64,000 nucleotides of DNA from Nitrospirota bacterium (GCA_016213945.1 JACQZF010000004.1:84216-148215), one strand, 5' to 3'. Shown: positions 9,031 through 19,019, numbered from the stretch's first letter. The notes: generated by a model from the letters alone, not told the origin. Numbers and translations are program-made.

Positions 9031-9870
9031 TTAAATTCGCGCCAGCCTACGCAACGCGTAAAACAAGCTGCTCTCAAAAATTCCTGAAACACGCGCTCTC
9101 AAAACAAACAGCGGGAAATCTCTCATGCCAATACGGTTTAAGGCATAAAGACTGCTCTTTGATGTTATAAATCCGTTATCAGTGGCGAATGCTGCTTTGA
9201 ACCCGCACTCCATGGCTATATTTATCGAGTCGTCATTGAAGTCCCGCCCCCTCTTCCCGTAAGGGTAAGCAAAATATGAGACCCTGCTTTTCAGTATATC
9301 TTCCAACACCGCCTTTGAACCGTTTATCTCAAAAAATGCCTCTTTCCTGCCGAGCCCAGATAATACAGGATGGCTGATGGTATGAGCCCCGAATGCAATA
9401 TCCCCTTGATGCATCTCCATGATATCATCCGTGCTGAGCCCGAAGTCTTTGCCTATATAATCGGCTGCAACAAAAACAGTTGCCGGGATCTTATTTTTTT
9501 TCAAAATTGGAAAAGCATCAGTATAATTATCCTTGAACCCGTCATCAAATGTCACTGCCGCAATATCCCTCTCCCATTTACTGCCTTTGATATATCCCTG
9601 AACGATATCATCAACAGTCACAACGTCAAAGTTTTCCGCGAGATATGACATATGTCGTTCAAACTTCCCTGTTGAAACTGTTATGTCAGGCAGCTTCCCG
9701 TCATCGCTCACCCTATGGTACATCAGCACGACCGCAATATGCCTTTGCCTCCTCAGGCGCAGTAGATTATATAAGCCGATAATTCCCGAAAAGTACAGGA
9801 GGGATGAAACCGCAGTGCCGGCGTACCACGCTGCCTTATACTTCATCTCTATCAGCCGTCTCTTGCTCAT
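9031..9870 (-). CDS. Membrane-anchored polysaccharide deacetylase (NodB domain)
   Basis: A 279-residue protein with a hydrophobic segment at about 16-36 as a likely anchor, then a NodB fold. The motifs are VLMYHRVSDD at 48-57, TFDDGFKDNY at 107-116 with the Asp pair D109/D110, HTISH at 163-167 as metal ligands, and FAYPYGKRG. It is a second, different deacetylase in the cluster and probably acts in the periplasm on N-acetylated EPS. It begins four bases after the end of the GT-C gene at 9875, so the two should share a transcript. Confidence 0.85.
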   Translation of the reverse strand: MSKRRLIEMKYKAAWYAGTAVSSLLYFSGIIGLYNLLRLRRQRHIAVVLMYHRVSDDGKLPDITVSTGKFERHMSYLAENFDVVTVDDIVQGYIKGSKWERDIAAVTFDDGFKDNYTDAFPILKKNKIPATVFVAADYIGKDFGLSTDDIMEMHQGDIAFGAHTISHPVLSGLGRKEAFFEINGSKAVLEDILKSRVSYFAYPYGKRGRDFNDDSINIAMECGFKAAFATDNGFITSKSSLYALNRIGMRDFPLFVLRARVSGIFESSLFYALRRLARI

Positions 9871-9874
9871 ACGA

Positions 9875-11497
9875 TCAATATATGACCCTGAAGACCCTTA
9901 TCATCTCTACGGAGTTGTCCTCATAAACAAGTTCAACCTCATCAGAGTATTTTTCCATATTTAGAAGTTCATCAAAGTTTTCCCATAGCCTCACTGTGGT
10001 CCTGCCGTCGATAACGATAAAGTCAACATGATAACGCTTCGCATAGCTTATCATATCCGAATAGCCGGCATAGGGGAGCATTGTAAATCTCGAACCGCTG
10101 TAAAAACTGACCCACGGGACCCTGTGCATCACATTGAACTCTTCATATTCAGGTGAATATTTCTCCTTCAGATATTCCGCGGCCTTGATATGCTCAACAG
10201 GGATTATTTTTTCGTCAAAGATATTAGTGCTGAAACTCGTGTATGCCGACGCTGCGATACAGAAAATGACCAGCAATGGTTTCAGATGCCTGATAAGAAG
10301 ACTCCACTTTATGCCAAAAAGATCGAAGACTCGGGAGCATGCTGACGGAGACCGGGCAAAACCGGAAGATGAGAGGATAATAAGCAGAATGGCAGTAGGA
10401 AATAGATACCTTATCTGTATAAAAAAACTGGGATAGACCGAAAAGAGCAGAAGTGAAAAAAAGAGAAGGGTTAAGTTCTTTTTGGATGTTATAATCCCTT
10501 TTATTGAAAAGGTTAAAAAGAGCGGGAATATGACGGGCAGCAAAAGTTTTAAAAGTATGTAAGCTGCTTCCCCGGCATTCCGTATGTAGCTTTGAAAAAA
10601 ACTGAAAGTCCTTTTAACGATAAAACCAATAACAGATGCGTCTTGCTTTTTGTTCAGCCCCTTCAAACTTATCCCGTCATCATCAATAGAATAAACCGAC
10701 CTGTCATATCTTAAATCGTCTTTCTTAGCCTCGGGGCCACCCTCCTTAAGCCCTGCCAGGCCAGCCTCCAGCATCCCCGCCAAGTAACTATTCTTGCCTG
10801 AGAGCTGTAACTTGCCGGTCTCCCTCTTCAGAAATAAAACATTCGGTGATGCCACTAAAATAAAAACCACAAAAGTTATGCCAAGCCTTGATAAATACCG
10901 CCCCTTTCCGTATAAATCCGAACGGAAAGCAGCTATGACAGGTAAAAGAAGAAGGAGAAGCCCTTCAGGCCTTATCAGATACGCTAACCCTGTAGAAACG
11001 CCTGAAAGAAAAAAAATGATACCACCCCTTCTTCTGAGCGAGAGCATGAATAGATACATTGATGTCGCCAAGAACAATAAAAAGATAGCCTCAGTGCCCA
11101 CGGCAGATGATGTTTCAAGCATAAAAGGATGGATAGAAAAAGCAAACGCGGCAAATAGCCCTGATTCCTCATCGTATAATTCCTTACCTATCAGATAACA
11201 GAGAAATATTGTCACAAGGCTGGAGAACAATGAAACGATCTTACCTGAAAAGTAAAGGTCATCAAACAGCAGGTTTGCCAATCCGATAAATGCAGGGTAG
11301 CCGGGGGGAAAGAATATTCCCCAGTTATAATTCTCTCCAAACGAGTACTTGCCGCTCTCAACAAGGTTCTTGCCGAGGCGCGCCATTGATGCCCCGTCTA
11401 TGCCTATGAATGCCTCATTTCTGAAAAGAATGACCCGTATTACAGTGCTGAGAAATAAAATGATCAATAATACTGTATGCTCTTTTCTTATCTTCAT
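9875..11497 (-). CDS. GT39/ArnT-like membrane glycosyltransferase
   Basis: A 540-residue polytopic protein with about 10-12 membrane segments. The first periplasmic loop holds NEAFIGIDGASMARLGK (about 28-44) with an acidic residue at the GT-C catalytic position. Further on is a PPGYPAF motif, common in the PMT_2/DUF2029-like group. A soluble periplasmic tail follows from about residue 420. It would transfer a sugar from a polyprenyl-phosphate donor to the glycan. It resembles the protein at 122-1741 in layout rather than sequence. Substrate unknown. Confidence 0.75.
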   Translation of the reverse strand: MKIRKEHTVLLIILFLSTVIRVILFRNEAFIGIDGASMARLGKNLVESGKYSFGENYNWGIFFPPGYPAFIGLANLLFDDLYFSGKIVSLFSSLVTIFLCYLIGKELYDEESGLFAAFAFSIHPFMLETSSAVGTEAIFLLFLATSMYLFMLSLRRRGGIIFFLSGVSTGLAYLIRPEGLLLLLLPVIAAFRSDLYGKGRYLSRLGITFVVFILVASPNVLFLKRETGKLQLSGKNSYLAGMLEAGLAGLKEGGPEAKKDDLRYDRSVYSIDDDGISLKGLNKKQDASVIGFIVKRTFSFFQSYIRNAGEAAYILLKLLLPVIFPLFLTFSIKGIITSKKNLTLLFFSLLLFSVYPSFFIQIRYLFPTAILLIILSSSGFARSPSACSRVFDLFGIKWSLLIRHLKPLLVIFCIAASAYTSFSTNIFDEKIIPVEHIKAAEYLKEKYSPEYEEFNVMHRVPWVSFYSGSRFTMLPYAGYSDMISYAKRYHVDFIVIDGRTTVRLWENFDELLNMEKYSDEVELVYEDNSVEMIRVFRVIY

Positions 11498-11519
11498 AAT
11501 GATCTGAGCCGTGCAATTT

Positions 11520-12632
11520 TCACGCTATGCCCTCTTTCATTGTTTTTGTTATATAGTCGATCTCTTTAAAACCGATGTCCTGATGAGAAGGCAGAAGCAG
11601 GAGCGAATTGACCCATGAAGACGCACCCGGAAAACGTGAGAGATCCAGCGATTCCGGAAGCTCTAGGTCAGGCCATTTGCCTGCGCCCACACCCTTAGCT
11701 CTCAAATATCCGCATAACTTATCTGATGCTTTTGAGATAATCGGAAATGCCTGGGGAAAAGCACCTCCGGGCAGAGATGCTAACGGTATGTTAATTCCTG
11801 AAACGCATGAGAGCAGCCCAGAAAGCATCATATAGTTTCTGAGCCTTTCATCCCTGATAGCCTTAACATTAAATTCATTTAATAAACGAGATGTTACAAG
11901 ATTAACCTCAGGGATTGCATCAGGTGAAAGACGTTCATTGAATGCGGTATCCGATGAATTAAATCGTCTCCTCAGTCTATCCTTTAATACAAGCGTATTA
12001 GGCCAGCCGAATGAATTCGCAAACCGGTCAAGAGATGTCACTCCCCATCTCTTCCAGGACAATCTTTTATTAACATAATGAGGTATCTTTGCCATACGAG
12101 TTTTAAATGCAGGTGCATTCCCAAGAAGCACACCGCCGTCAGGAACGGGCAGCATCTTTCTCAGGCTGTATATTGAAAAAATGCCTGTCGTGCCCATAGG
12201 CATGTCAGCATCCGGGTCAGGGAGCGTGTGCGCGCAGTCTTCAATAAGCAGCATTCCAAACTCACTGCAAAGCTTATCATAATACAGTGCATCCTGCGGT
12301 ATTCCGAAAAAATGTATAAGCAGGAAAAGATCTCCTCTGCTAAAGTCATTTCTGTTTAAAACAGGCTCGAGCCTATCCCCCACATCATAAAAACGAACTT
12401 CTATACCAAGCCGGGTTAAAGGAAGAAGTACGCTCTTGCAGCAATAAGCGGGAAGATGAATCCTACGGGGCTTATCCTCCAGCAGGCAGAGGCCGTGATA
12501 CAGGGCCTCACGCGCAGAGCCGAACAACGCCTGCCCGCCGGATAAAAAAGGGAACAGCCCCTCTATCTTTAACCCCTTGCTGACGGCCGGATTCACGCAC
12601 CGCCTCTTCACCGGTGTCAGCGGTATCAGCAT
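11520..12632 (-). CDS. DegT/DnrJ-type PLP-dependent enzyme, divergent
   Basis: A 370-residue protein with a fold type I pattern. It has LIEDCAHTLPDP at 129-140, where Asp132 and His135 hold PLP in DegT enzymes, and IYSLRKMLPVPDGGVL at 154-169, with K159 in the Schiff-base position. The N-terminal region SGGQALFGSAREAL replaces the usual FE-x-FA-x-YC start. Classical members aminate keto-sugars to amino sugars. Divergent members in EPS loci have unproven roles. The lone position among deacetylases and acyltransferases suggests it contributes an amino sugar that is later acylated (inference). Confidence 0.75.
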   Translation of the reverse strand: MLIPLTPVKRRCVNPAVSKGLKIEGLFPFLSGGQALFGSAREALYHGLCLLEDKPRRIHLPAYCCKSVLLPLTRLGIEVRFYDVGDRLEPVLNRNDFSRGDLFLLIHFFGIPQDALYYDKLCSEFGMLLIEDCAHTLPDPDADMPMGTTGIFSIYSLRKMLPVPDGGVLLGNAPAFKTRMAKIPHYVNKRLSWKRWGVTSLDRFANSFGWPNTLVLKDRLRRRFNSSDTAFNERLSPDAIPEVNLVTSRLLNEFNVKAIRDERLRNYMMLSGLLSCVSGINIPLASLPGGAFPQAFPIISKASDKLCGYLRAKGVGAGKWPDLELPESLDLSRFPGASSWVNSLLLLPSHQDIGFKEIDYITKTMKEGIA

Positions 12633-12831
12633 ACCTTAAAGTGGATAGAAAGGTCAGGTTTAATATTCATAGACAATTAAATCTCAACCATGCATCCTGA
12701 AACAGGTTTTAGGCATATTCAGATAATATCAGGCAGACTTCTATATCCTTTGAAAAGACAGCATGGATATATGCCGTTGTATATTTTACAATATAACCGG
12801 CTTTATAATCGATAACATTAAGGATGGGTGA

Positions 12832-13872
12832 ATGCTTTACTCTCTTGTCACATCTCTCTGCGAAATGGCTTATGCCTCCGGCCTGAACAGATTCATGGGG
12901 ACCTATGGAAAAAACAGTGTTATTTTTCTTATGTACCACGGGATAATAAAGTCACGCCCTCATGATTCACTGAAAAATCATTACGGCTACAACATCGAAG
13001 AAAAAGAGTTTGAATCCCAGGTTCAATACCTTGCCAGCCACTGCAATGTCATTAAGGCTTCAGATGCCCTGTCGGGGAGCAATCTTTCCAGGAATAAGAA
13101 AAATGTTGTCATAACATTTGATGATGGTTACAGGAACAACTACACATCTGCATACTCAATATTAACAAAATATGATCTTCCTGCTCTCTACTCCATCTCT
13201 ACGGATTTTGTTGCTGACAGGATCCCACTATGGAACGATGTAATTGAATATGCTGTAATGAATACAACTAAAAATACCCTAAAAATAAAATACGATGATT
13301 CAGAATATGATTTCATGCTCGGCACTAAAGATAATAAGATCAAGCTTTATAATTGGCTGCTCTCTAACTGCATTGAAATAAAACAGGAGATGAGAGAAGG
13401 GTTTGTTTCTGATATCCTGAAGGGCCTGGATGTTCCTGTGAATAATGAGAAATTACTGAGGGATCAGGATTATGAACCGATGAAACCCGATGATATCAGA
13501 ATAATGGCTGATTCCGGAATGGCCGAGTTTGCTTCACACTCTGTCCACCATTATACTCTGACAAATACAACTATAGAGACTCTTTTGAATGAAGCAACTG
13601 AATCAAAAAATAGAATTGAAGAGTTATCAGGACAACAATGCAAATACTTCTGCATACCCGGAGGACACTATAATCAGCAGGTTACAAACGCAGTGTTCAA
13701 AGCCGGTTATGAAAAGATATTCACTTCTGAAGTTACAGAATTCGACCTCATGAAAAAGCCGGACATCATAGGGCGCTACTGTATAACCGGATCAGTAAAT
13801 ATGGCGTTATTTGCAGATATGATCCAAGGTCCTATTCACAGGCTTTACTACTTCATAAAATCGATGGGATGA
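12832..13872 (+). CDS. Polysaccharide deacetylase family protein
   Basis: A 346-residue NodB-type protein, the only plus-strand gene between about 5 and 46 kb. Motifs are FLMYHGII at 32-39, VITFDDGYRNNYTSAY at 93-108 with D97/D98, FASHSVHHYTL near 231-241 giving the metal-binding His pair, and CIPGGHYN. An insertion of about 90 residues between the first and second His motifs is predicted to be mostly helical. An AAGGATGGGTGA ribosome site lies directly before the ATG. The divergent gap to the DegT gene (about 200 bases) should hold promoters for both. It converges with the FemAB-like gene at 13886. Confidence 0.8.
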   Translation: MLYSLVTSLCEMAYASGLNRFMGTYGKNSVIFLMYHGIIKSRPHDSLKNHYGYNIEEKEFESQVQYLASHCNVIKASDALSGSNLSRNKKNVVITFDDGYRNNYTSAYSILTKYDLPALYSISTDFVADRIPLWNDVIEYAVMNTTKNTLKIKYDDSEYDFMLGTKDNKIKLYNWLLSNCIEIKQEMREGFVSDILKGLDVPVNNEKLLRDQDYEPMKPDDIRIMADSGMAEFASHSVHHYTLTNTTIETLLNEATESKNRIEELSGQQCKYFCIPGGHYNQQVTNAVFKAGYEKIFTSEVTEFDLMKKPDIIGRYCITGSVNMALFADMIQGPIHRLYYFIKSMG

Positions 13873-13885
13873 TCTTCTCATATTG

Positions 13886-14647
13886 TTACATCCATTTTTT
13901 GAATAGCTTGGCCTTCTCAACAGCCTTTCTTAAAAGATAGAGGGGAAATGATATATATATGCTCTCCTCAGCCACCTCTCCGCCGAAACTGTCCTTGAAC
14001 TCGTTGATCCTCTTCAGTTCCTCGTCATCTGTATTGTAAGCATATCCACCCATATCATATATATCAAATCCGTTCTCCTTGAAATAAAGCATGTCCTGAA
14101 AATGGAGGAACCTGTTTGCTCTGCCTGTCAGGTTTCTCCTCTGTACATTATCTACATCTCTGAACAGCGATGCTGTATGCAGCAGCCTGACTCTCCTGCA
14201 CTCTTTATCAACAACATATGAATGCATGACCAAAACCTCATTATCAAAGACCGCTTTTGTTATAACTAAATTGCCTTTATATATGGGGATGTCATCAATC
14301 CCACCCTCAACTATCTCCTTAGCCGTGCTTTTAGAGCTGGCAAAAGATAAATAAAATTTAATAAAAAAGTCAGGATTGCTCTCTATTTCAAACCTGATGC
14401 CTTCTTTCTCTGCACGTTTAATCTCATATTTCGTATTTTTTCGGCACTGCAAAAGCAGCCCTTCAGGAGAAATGGTAAGATCAATTAGCTTAGTAAAAAA
14501 TCCGTATCTTTTAAACCCGAATATTCCCTCGGTATTTATAGCAGCGTTATACTGTACAAACCTGAACGAGTCGATGATAAGGGGCGTATCATAAAAAAGT
14601 TTCAACCTGTAACTTGTAACCCTGTCAATTATTGTCACATCTATCAT
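13886..14647 (-). CDS. FemAB/GNAT-like acyltransferase, short form
   Basis: A 253-residue soluble protein without a clear named family. The central part LQCRKNTKYEIKRAEKEG resembles the R-N-x3-K-x2-R/K pattern seen in FemAB-type proteins, and GFDIYDMGGY followed by INEFKDSFGGE matches their C-terminal motif. It probably transfers an acyl or aminoacyl group to a sugar. It differs in length and sequence from the FemAB-like protein at 5236-6363. The ends of this gene and the convergent deacetylase are 13 bases apart. Confidence 0.55.
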   Translation of the reverse strand: MIDVTIIDRVTSYRLKLFYDTPLIIDSFRFVQYNAAINTEGIFGFKRYGFFTKLIDLTISPEGLLLQCRKNTKYEIKRAEKEGIRFEIESNPDFFIKFYLSFASSKSTAKEIVEGGIDDIPIYKGNLVITKAVFDNEVLVMHSYVVDKECRRVRLLHTASLFRDVDNVQRRNLTGRANRFLHFQDMLYFKENGFDIYDMGGYAYNTDDEELKRINEFKDSFGGEVAEESIYISFPLYLLRKAVEKAKLFKKWM

Positions 14648-14721
14648 TTTAGTATTTTATCTACAACCATTTGATCGGGAACGATAATGATCGGGTTAAA
14701 AAGATGCAAGGAATGGAGATC

Positions 14722-15570
14722 TCAGCTATAGCACAGATAATAAATCCAATCATCCGTAATAGCATCCAACTCATTGCTTTCAGTTATTTCACGGCCGTCT
14801 TCCAATGAAAATATGCGGATATTATTAAATCCTGCATCATGCAGTTGCTGGATCTGTTCTTTTGGTTTTATGTAATAAAGTTTGATCCTGTAATCCGATA
14901 GACCTTCATTAATAACAGCATGTTTCTTTTTTATATAATATTCAGCATCTCTGTTTAAAAGCCTTAATAATAAATATTCCCTTAATTTCCACATGCTGGT
15001 TAAATCAGATCTTGATATTTTTGCAAACAATTTATGGATACTCTGAAGATTGTGTGAAGAAAAATAAAAAATAGCGCCTTTTTTACATATGCGTTTTATT
15101 TCATGAAAAGATTTGATCCTATCTTCATGCGAGATGCAGTCAATTCCATTAAAACTGAACAAAACAAAATCAAAGGTATGATCAGCAAAACCACTCATTG
15201 ACCTCACATCACACACCTCAAAAGAAACAGAATCGGGATAATCCTTAAATCTTTCCCTGCACATTTTTATCATGTTTTCCGAATAATCGATCCCAATATA
15301 TTCCTTTGTCAGCTTAGCAAAATTGCATGTCGTCCTTCCTCCGCCGACTCCTATATCGAGCATTTTCATGTTCTTAAGATCATCCTTGAACATAATTAAC
15401 AAAGTCTGCTCAGGCTTTTGCAATTGGCTTTGCAAGGCATAATACTCACTCGTATCAATCGCATTAAAAGTTTCTTTATTGAGACTGGACATGTCTTTAA
15501 AACTTTTAACCGCATTTTTGATAGTTGAAATTATTTTAAGAATAAAATTATATGGTTTCTTAATCAGCAT
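14722..15570 (-). CDS. Class I SAM-dependent methyltransferase
   Basis: A 282-residue protein. After about 65 residues rich in basic and helical sequence it has MLDIGVGGGRTTCNFAKL as motif I (about 70-87), then IGIDYSENMI, and HTFDFVLFSFNGIDCI in the motif II/III region. The C-terminal part has a long insertion before a final YIKPKEQIQQLHDAGF typical of methyltransferase ends. It is more AT-rich than the neighbouring deacetylases. It probably modifies a repeat-unit sugar. Confidence 0.75.
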   Translation of the reverse strand: MLIKKPYNFILKIISTIKNAVKSFKDMSSLNKETFNAIDTSEYYALQSQLQKPEQTLLIMFKDDLKNMKMLDIGVGGGRTTCNFAKLTKEYIGIDYSENMIKMCRERFKDYPDSVSFEVCDVRSMSGFADHTFDFVLFSFNGIDCISHEDRIKSFHEIKRICKKGAIFYFSSHNLQSIHKLFAKISRSDLTSMWKLREYLLLRLLNRDAEYYIKKKHAVINEGLSDYRIKLYYIKPKEQIQQLHDAGFNNIRIFSLEDGREITESNELDAITDDWIYYLCYS

Positions 15571-15617
15571 ATATATTTAATTATCCAATATTCACTTCTT
15601 GAGCTTATTGAACCAGG

Positions 15618-16994
15618 TCAAGCCAATGCTTTTATTATTTTCTCCAATAACTTTCTTTGCTCTATGGTAATCAAAAAAGGATTTTTTTCACAAGGATCTG
15701 TTTTAAGGTCAAAACAAAGATAATTATTGCCGTTCTCAATAATCTTGATCTGATCTTCAAAAACGTATGCTGTCAAGCTGTTTCCTGATAAGCCTAACTC
15801 ATCAAGGGAAAAAGACGCACGCTTTTCTTTGCATGCGTTGACGGCATATGACAGATCAGGCAGACTGGCAGATATCCAGTGCCTTATTTCCGAAGAATTC
15901 AGATCAAATGAACTGAGAGGAGAAGGCTGCCAATGATCCAGACGATTGATAAAAGTGGAGTATAGATCGTGCAGCATGACCAACCTGCCGCTATTTGGAT
16001 CTTTCCCCCTGGAATCTCCACCCCATTTAATAAATAGAGGAATCTTTATAACCGGCTCAAAAACTGAAAAACCATGTGCAATATAGCCGTTTTCACCAAA
16101 ATGCTCGCCATGGTCACTTGTAATAATAATGGTTGCATCTTCATACAGCTTGTTTTTTTTCAGGAAATCAATGAATCCTTCAATAACAATATCAAGGTAG
16201 AGGACTTCTTCTTCATATCTTAGTTCAAGATAATTGATCAACTCGGAAGAAAATGGGCGAACTGCAAAATGATCTACCTGAGGCGTATTGTCATAAAACT
16301 TGTTCAATCTTCTATTGTTCTTTGCAAATAAGTTTCTTGTAATAGCCGGCGGATTATATTTATTATGAGTCTGCATTAAATTTAAAAAACAAAATACTTT
16401 TTGATCTCTGTTCTCAAGTAAATATCGCTTAGTCATCTTCATCGCCCTGTCTGTTGACGGGGTGGCATCGTCAAGGATATTTCTGAATCTCTTGTATATG
16501 AATTCCCTTATGCCCTTTGATACATCCCGTCTCGTATCTTTACTAAGGAGACGCCTCAAAAGCCCGTTCAGTTTTTCATAACGGTTATTCCCTTCAATAA
16601 CAAGCAGTGTATCGTCTTTTTCCGGGTTTGGCAGCCACAACTGCAAGAATGTATCAAATCCCCTGTCAAAGCCGTTAGGCCTTGAGATAAGGGCGTTGGC
16701 ACTTGCCGCAAATGTCTTATATCCTGAATCCTTAAATAGTTCAGGCAGGGATTTGAAAACAGGGCTTAACCTGAACGAATCAGGATGCTCCATTGCCTGA
16801 GAAGGGTATAATCCTGTAAAAAGCGAAATGTGAGAGGGAGGAGTCCAGGGCGACGGAGCATATGCCCTTTTATACACTGTAAAATCCTGTTCGAGTACAC
16901 TGTTGAGCCGCGGGGTCGTATCCCTGATATTGCCGTAATGCGGCAGGCTCTTTGCCCTCAGCGTATCACAAACTATGACAATAACTTTTTCCAT
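15618..16994 (-). CDS. Sulfatase/alkaline-phosphatase-superfamily enzyme without formylglycine Cys/Ser
   Basis: A 458-residue protein with no signal peptide. It begins VIVIVCDTLRAKSLPHYG with D10 as a metal ligand, and has ITSDHGEHFGENG near residues 285-297 as the second metal site. At the place where sulfatases carry C/S-x-P-S-R (the formylglycine site) it has Trp-Thr-Pro-Pro-Ser-His, putting Thr51 at the nucleophile. That is the residue used by phosphoethanolamine and phosphoglycerol transferases and phosphatases of this superfamily. It may therefore be a phosphotransferase or phosphodiesterase rather than a true sulfatase. The lack of an export signal is also unusual for an EPS-modifying sulfatase. 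Confidence 0.7.
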   Translation of the reverse strand: MEKVIVIVCDTLRAKSLPHYGNIRDTTPRLNSVLEQDFTVYKRAYAPSPWTPPSHISLFTGLYPSQAMEHPDSFRLSPVFKSLPELFKDSGYKTFAASANALISRPNGFDRGFDTFLQLWLPNPEKDDTLLVIEGNNRYEKLNGLLRRLLSKDTRRDVSKGIREFIYKRFRNILDDATPSTDRAMKMTKRYLLENRDQKVFCFLNLMQTHNKYNPPAITRNLFAKNNRRLNKFYDNTPQVDHFAVRPFSSELINYLELRYEEEVLYLDIVIEGFIDFLKKNKLYEDATIIITSDHGEHFGENGYIAHGFSVFEPVIKIPLFIKWGGDSRGKDPNSGRLVMLHDLYSTFINRLDHWQPSPLSSFDLNSSEIRHWISASLPDLSYAVNACKEKRASFSLDELGLSGNSLTAYVFEDQIKIIENGNNYLCFDLKTDPCEKNPFLITIEQRKLLEKIIKALA

Positions 16995-17048
16995 TTTTTT
17001 TAAAGCCTGACAAATAACAATTCGAGGTTCATTAATAAAGCCATCAGC

Positions 17049-18935
17049 TTACCCATGGAGAGCATATGCCCTTTCCCACAGACAGAATACCAGAAGCGCA
17101 AAAAGCCGGCTGCTATGGTCGTAGCCTTCTCCATGTTCATCTATAATCCTGGCGATATACTTTCTGTCAAGGATATGATCATTGCCACTAAGTATAATAT
17201 CATTTATATCAGATTTCAGAGGCCCCCTGAACCATTTTGATATGGGAATAGCAAAACCCTGTTTTCTATTTATATCCAGCTCCAGCGGCAATATCTTCTT
17301 TGCCAGTTTCTTAAGAAGATATTTAGTAGTAAGGCGTTTTACCTTGAGGCTGCCGCAAACCTTTCCAAAAGAGAAATCAGCTATCCTGTAATCAAGGAGC
17401 GGCGCACGAACCTCAAGAGAAACCATCATGCTCGCCCTGTCGACCTTCACCAGGACATCATCAGGAAGGTATGTCTTCATATCAGCATAGGTCATGCTGT
17501 TTACGAAATCACCTCTTCTTTTTTCCAAAAGCGCCAGCAGCATGAGTTCAGGTTCATCAAGCCCGTTGCTTAATGAATCCAGAGTCTCTCCTGAGAAAAG
17601 CTTTGACCTGCTGCTTATCCCGAAATAGGGGTCACTGGAGCGTTCCACAAACGCGTCATTCGGGCTAAGTCGAAGCTTTGCGAGCTGTCTTCTGGCGAGA
17701 GCCCTCCCCTTTTCAGGAAGAAACGAGTCTGCGCCTGCTGCCAGATGCCTTATGAAGGATGGAAGATATTCCGAAGCCCGCTGATGCAGAAGTGCCGCAA
17801 GATAATGCCTGTATCCTCCAAAAAGTTCGTCTCCGCCATCGCCTGAAAGAGCGACAGTTACATATTCCCTTGTTGCTTTTGAGACATAATAAGTGGGGAT
17901 CATGGAAGAATCTGCAAAAGGCTCATCAAACTGCGGAACAAGTTCCGGAAGAATGTTGAAGGCATCAGGCTTGACAATAAGTTCATGGTGTTCAGTCCCA
18001 AAATGGTTGGCTACAATTCTTGCATATGGAAGTTCATTGAACGCATTATCCTCAAAACCGATCGAGAAAGTTTTAACCGGCTTATCAGCAACCCTGCTCA
18101 TCATTGCAACAATCAGGCTGGAATCAACACCTCCGCTCAGAAATGCTCCAAGGGGGACATCACTGACCATCCTCATTTTCACTGAATCCTGCAACAGAAC
18201 CTCAAGTTCTTCGAGCAGCTCAGCTTCAGAAGCTGAGTTATCAGAAAGATTCGGCGGATCCCAGTAGCTCCATATTTTTATCTGCCCTGTGTCAATTGAA
18301 TATACCAAAGCATTTGCCGGAGGGAGCTTCATGATCCCCTTAAAAATACTTCCTTCTCCCGGGATATAGCCGTATGTAAAGAAACAATTTAAAGACTTCA
18401 GGTCTAATTCCTTAGAGACTCTCCTATCCTCAAGAATTGCCTTTATCTCTGACGCAAAGTAAAACCTGCTTCCGGTTCCATCACTTAAATAATAGAGAGG
18501 TTTTTTGCCTGTCCTGTCTCTTGCGAGAAAAAATATTTTCTTTTTATCATCATAAATTCCAAACGCAAACATCCCGTTGAACTTATTAAGGCATTCAGTG
18601 CCCCACTCTTTATAGGCATTAATGATGACCTCAGTATCTGTATGGCTTTTGAACTTATAACCCTTATCAATGAGGCCTTCCCTGATCTCTGCAAAATTGT
18701 AAACCTCTCCGTTAAAGGTCAACCATATCCTGCCCTCGTCATCAGACATAGGCTGCCTGCCTGCCTCTGAAAGATCAATTATAGAAAGCCTTCTGTGAGC
18801 CAGGCCGATCCTTTTATCCAGGCTTATCCATATCCCTGAATCATCCGGCCCGCGATGAACCAGAGTATCACGCATTTGAATTAAGAGGCCTTCGTTCAGG
18901 CGCTTATTATCGAATATCCCGAGTATTCCGCACAT
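17049..18935 (-). CDS. Asparagine-synthase-like amidotransferase, XrtA-locus type, copy 1
   Basis: A 628-residue protein with both domains. The N-terminal class II glutaminase has catalytic Cys2 (MCGILGIF), LAHRRLSIIDLS, and FNGEVYNF near 73-80. The C-terminal ATP-pyrophosphatase-type synthetase has the P-loop FLSGGVDSSLI near 263-273 and ALSGDGGDELFGG. Length and motifs fit the amidotransferases of XrtA-associated EPS loci, thought to amidate a sugar carboxylate or another EPS precursor rather than make free asparagine (inference from context). A close paralogue with the same domain layout lies at 26520-28403. Confidence 0.85.
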   Translation of the reverse strand: MCGILGIFDNKRLNEGLLIQMRDTLVHRGPDDSGIWISLDKRIGLAHRRLSIIDLSEAGRQPMSDDEGRIWLTFNGEVYNFAEIREGLIDKGYKFKSHTDTEVIINAYKEWGTECLNKFNGMFAFGIYDDKKKIFFLARDRTGKKPLYYLSDGTGSRFYFASEIKAILEDRRVSKELDLKSLNCFFTYGYIPGEGSIFKGIMKLPPANALVYSIDTGQIKIWSYWDPPNLSDNSASEAELLEELEVLLQDSVKMRMVSDVPLGAFLSGGVDSSLIVAMMSRVADKPVKTFSIGFEDNAFNELPYARIVANHFGTEHHELIVKPDAFNILPELVPQFDEPFADSSMIPTYYVSKATREYVTVALSGDGGDELFGGYRHYLAALLHQRASEYLPSFIRHLAAGADSFLPEKGRALARRQLAKLRLSPNDAFVERSSDPYFGISSRSKLFSGETLDSLSNGLDEPELMLLALLEKRRGDFVNSMTYADMKTYLPDDVLVKVDRASMMVSLEVRAPLLDYRIADFSFGKVCGSLKVKRLTTKYLLKKLAKKILPLELDINRKQGFAIPISKWFRGPLKSDINDIILSGNDHILDRKYIARIIDEHGEGYDHSSRLFALLVFCLWERAYALHG

Positions 18936-19019
18936 GATAATTATATTAACGGCCTAACAGTAAAAAATTAAGGACAAATAACTTAAGAAAACATGGAGAA
19001 ACGCTATGGTAATAGTCGG

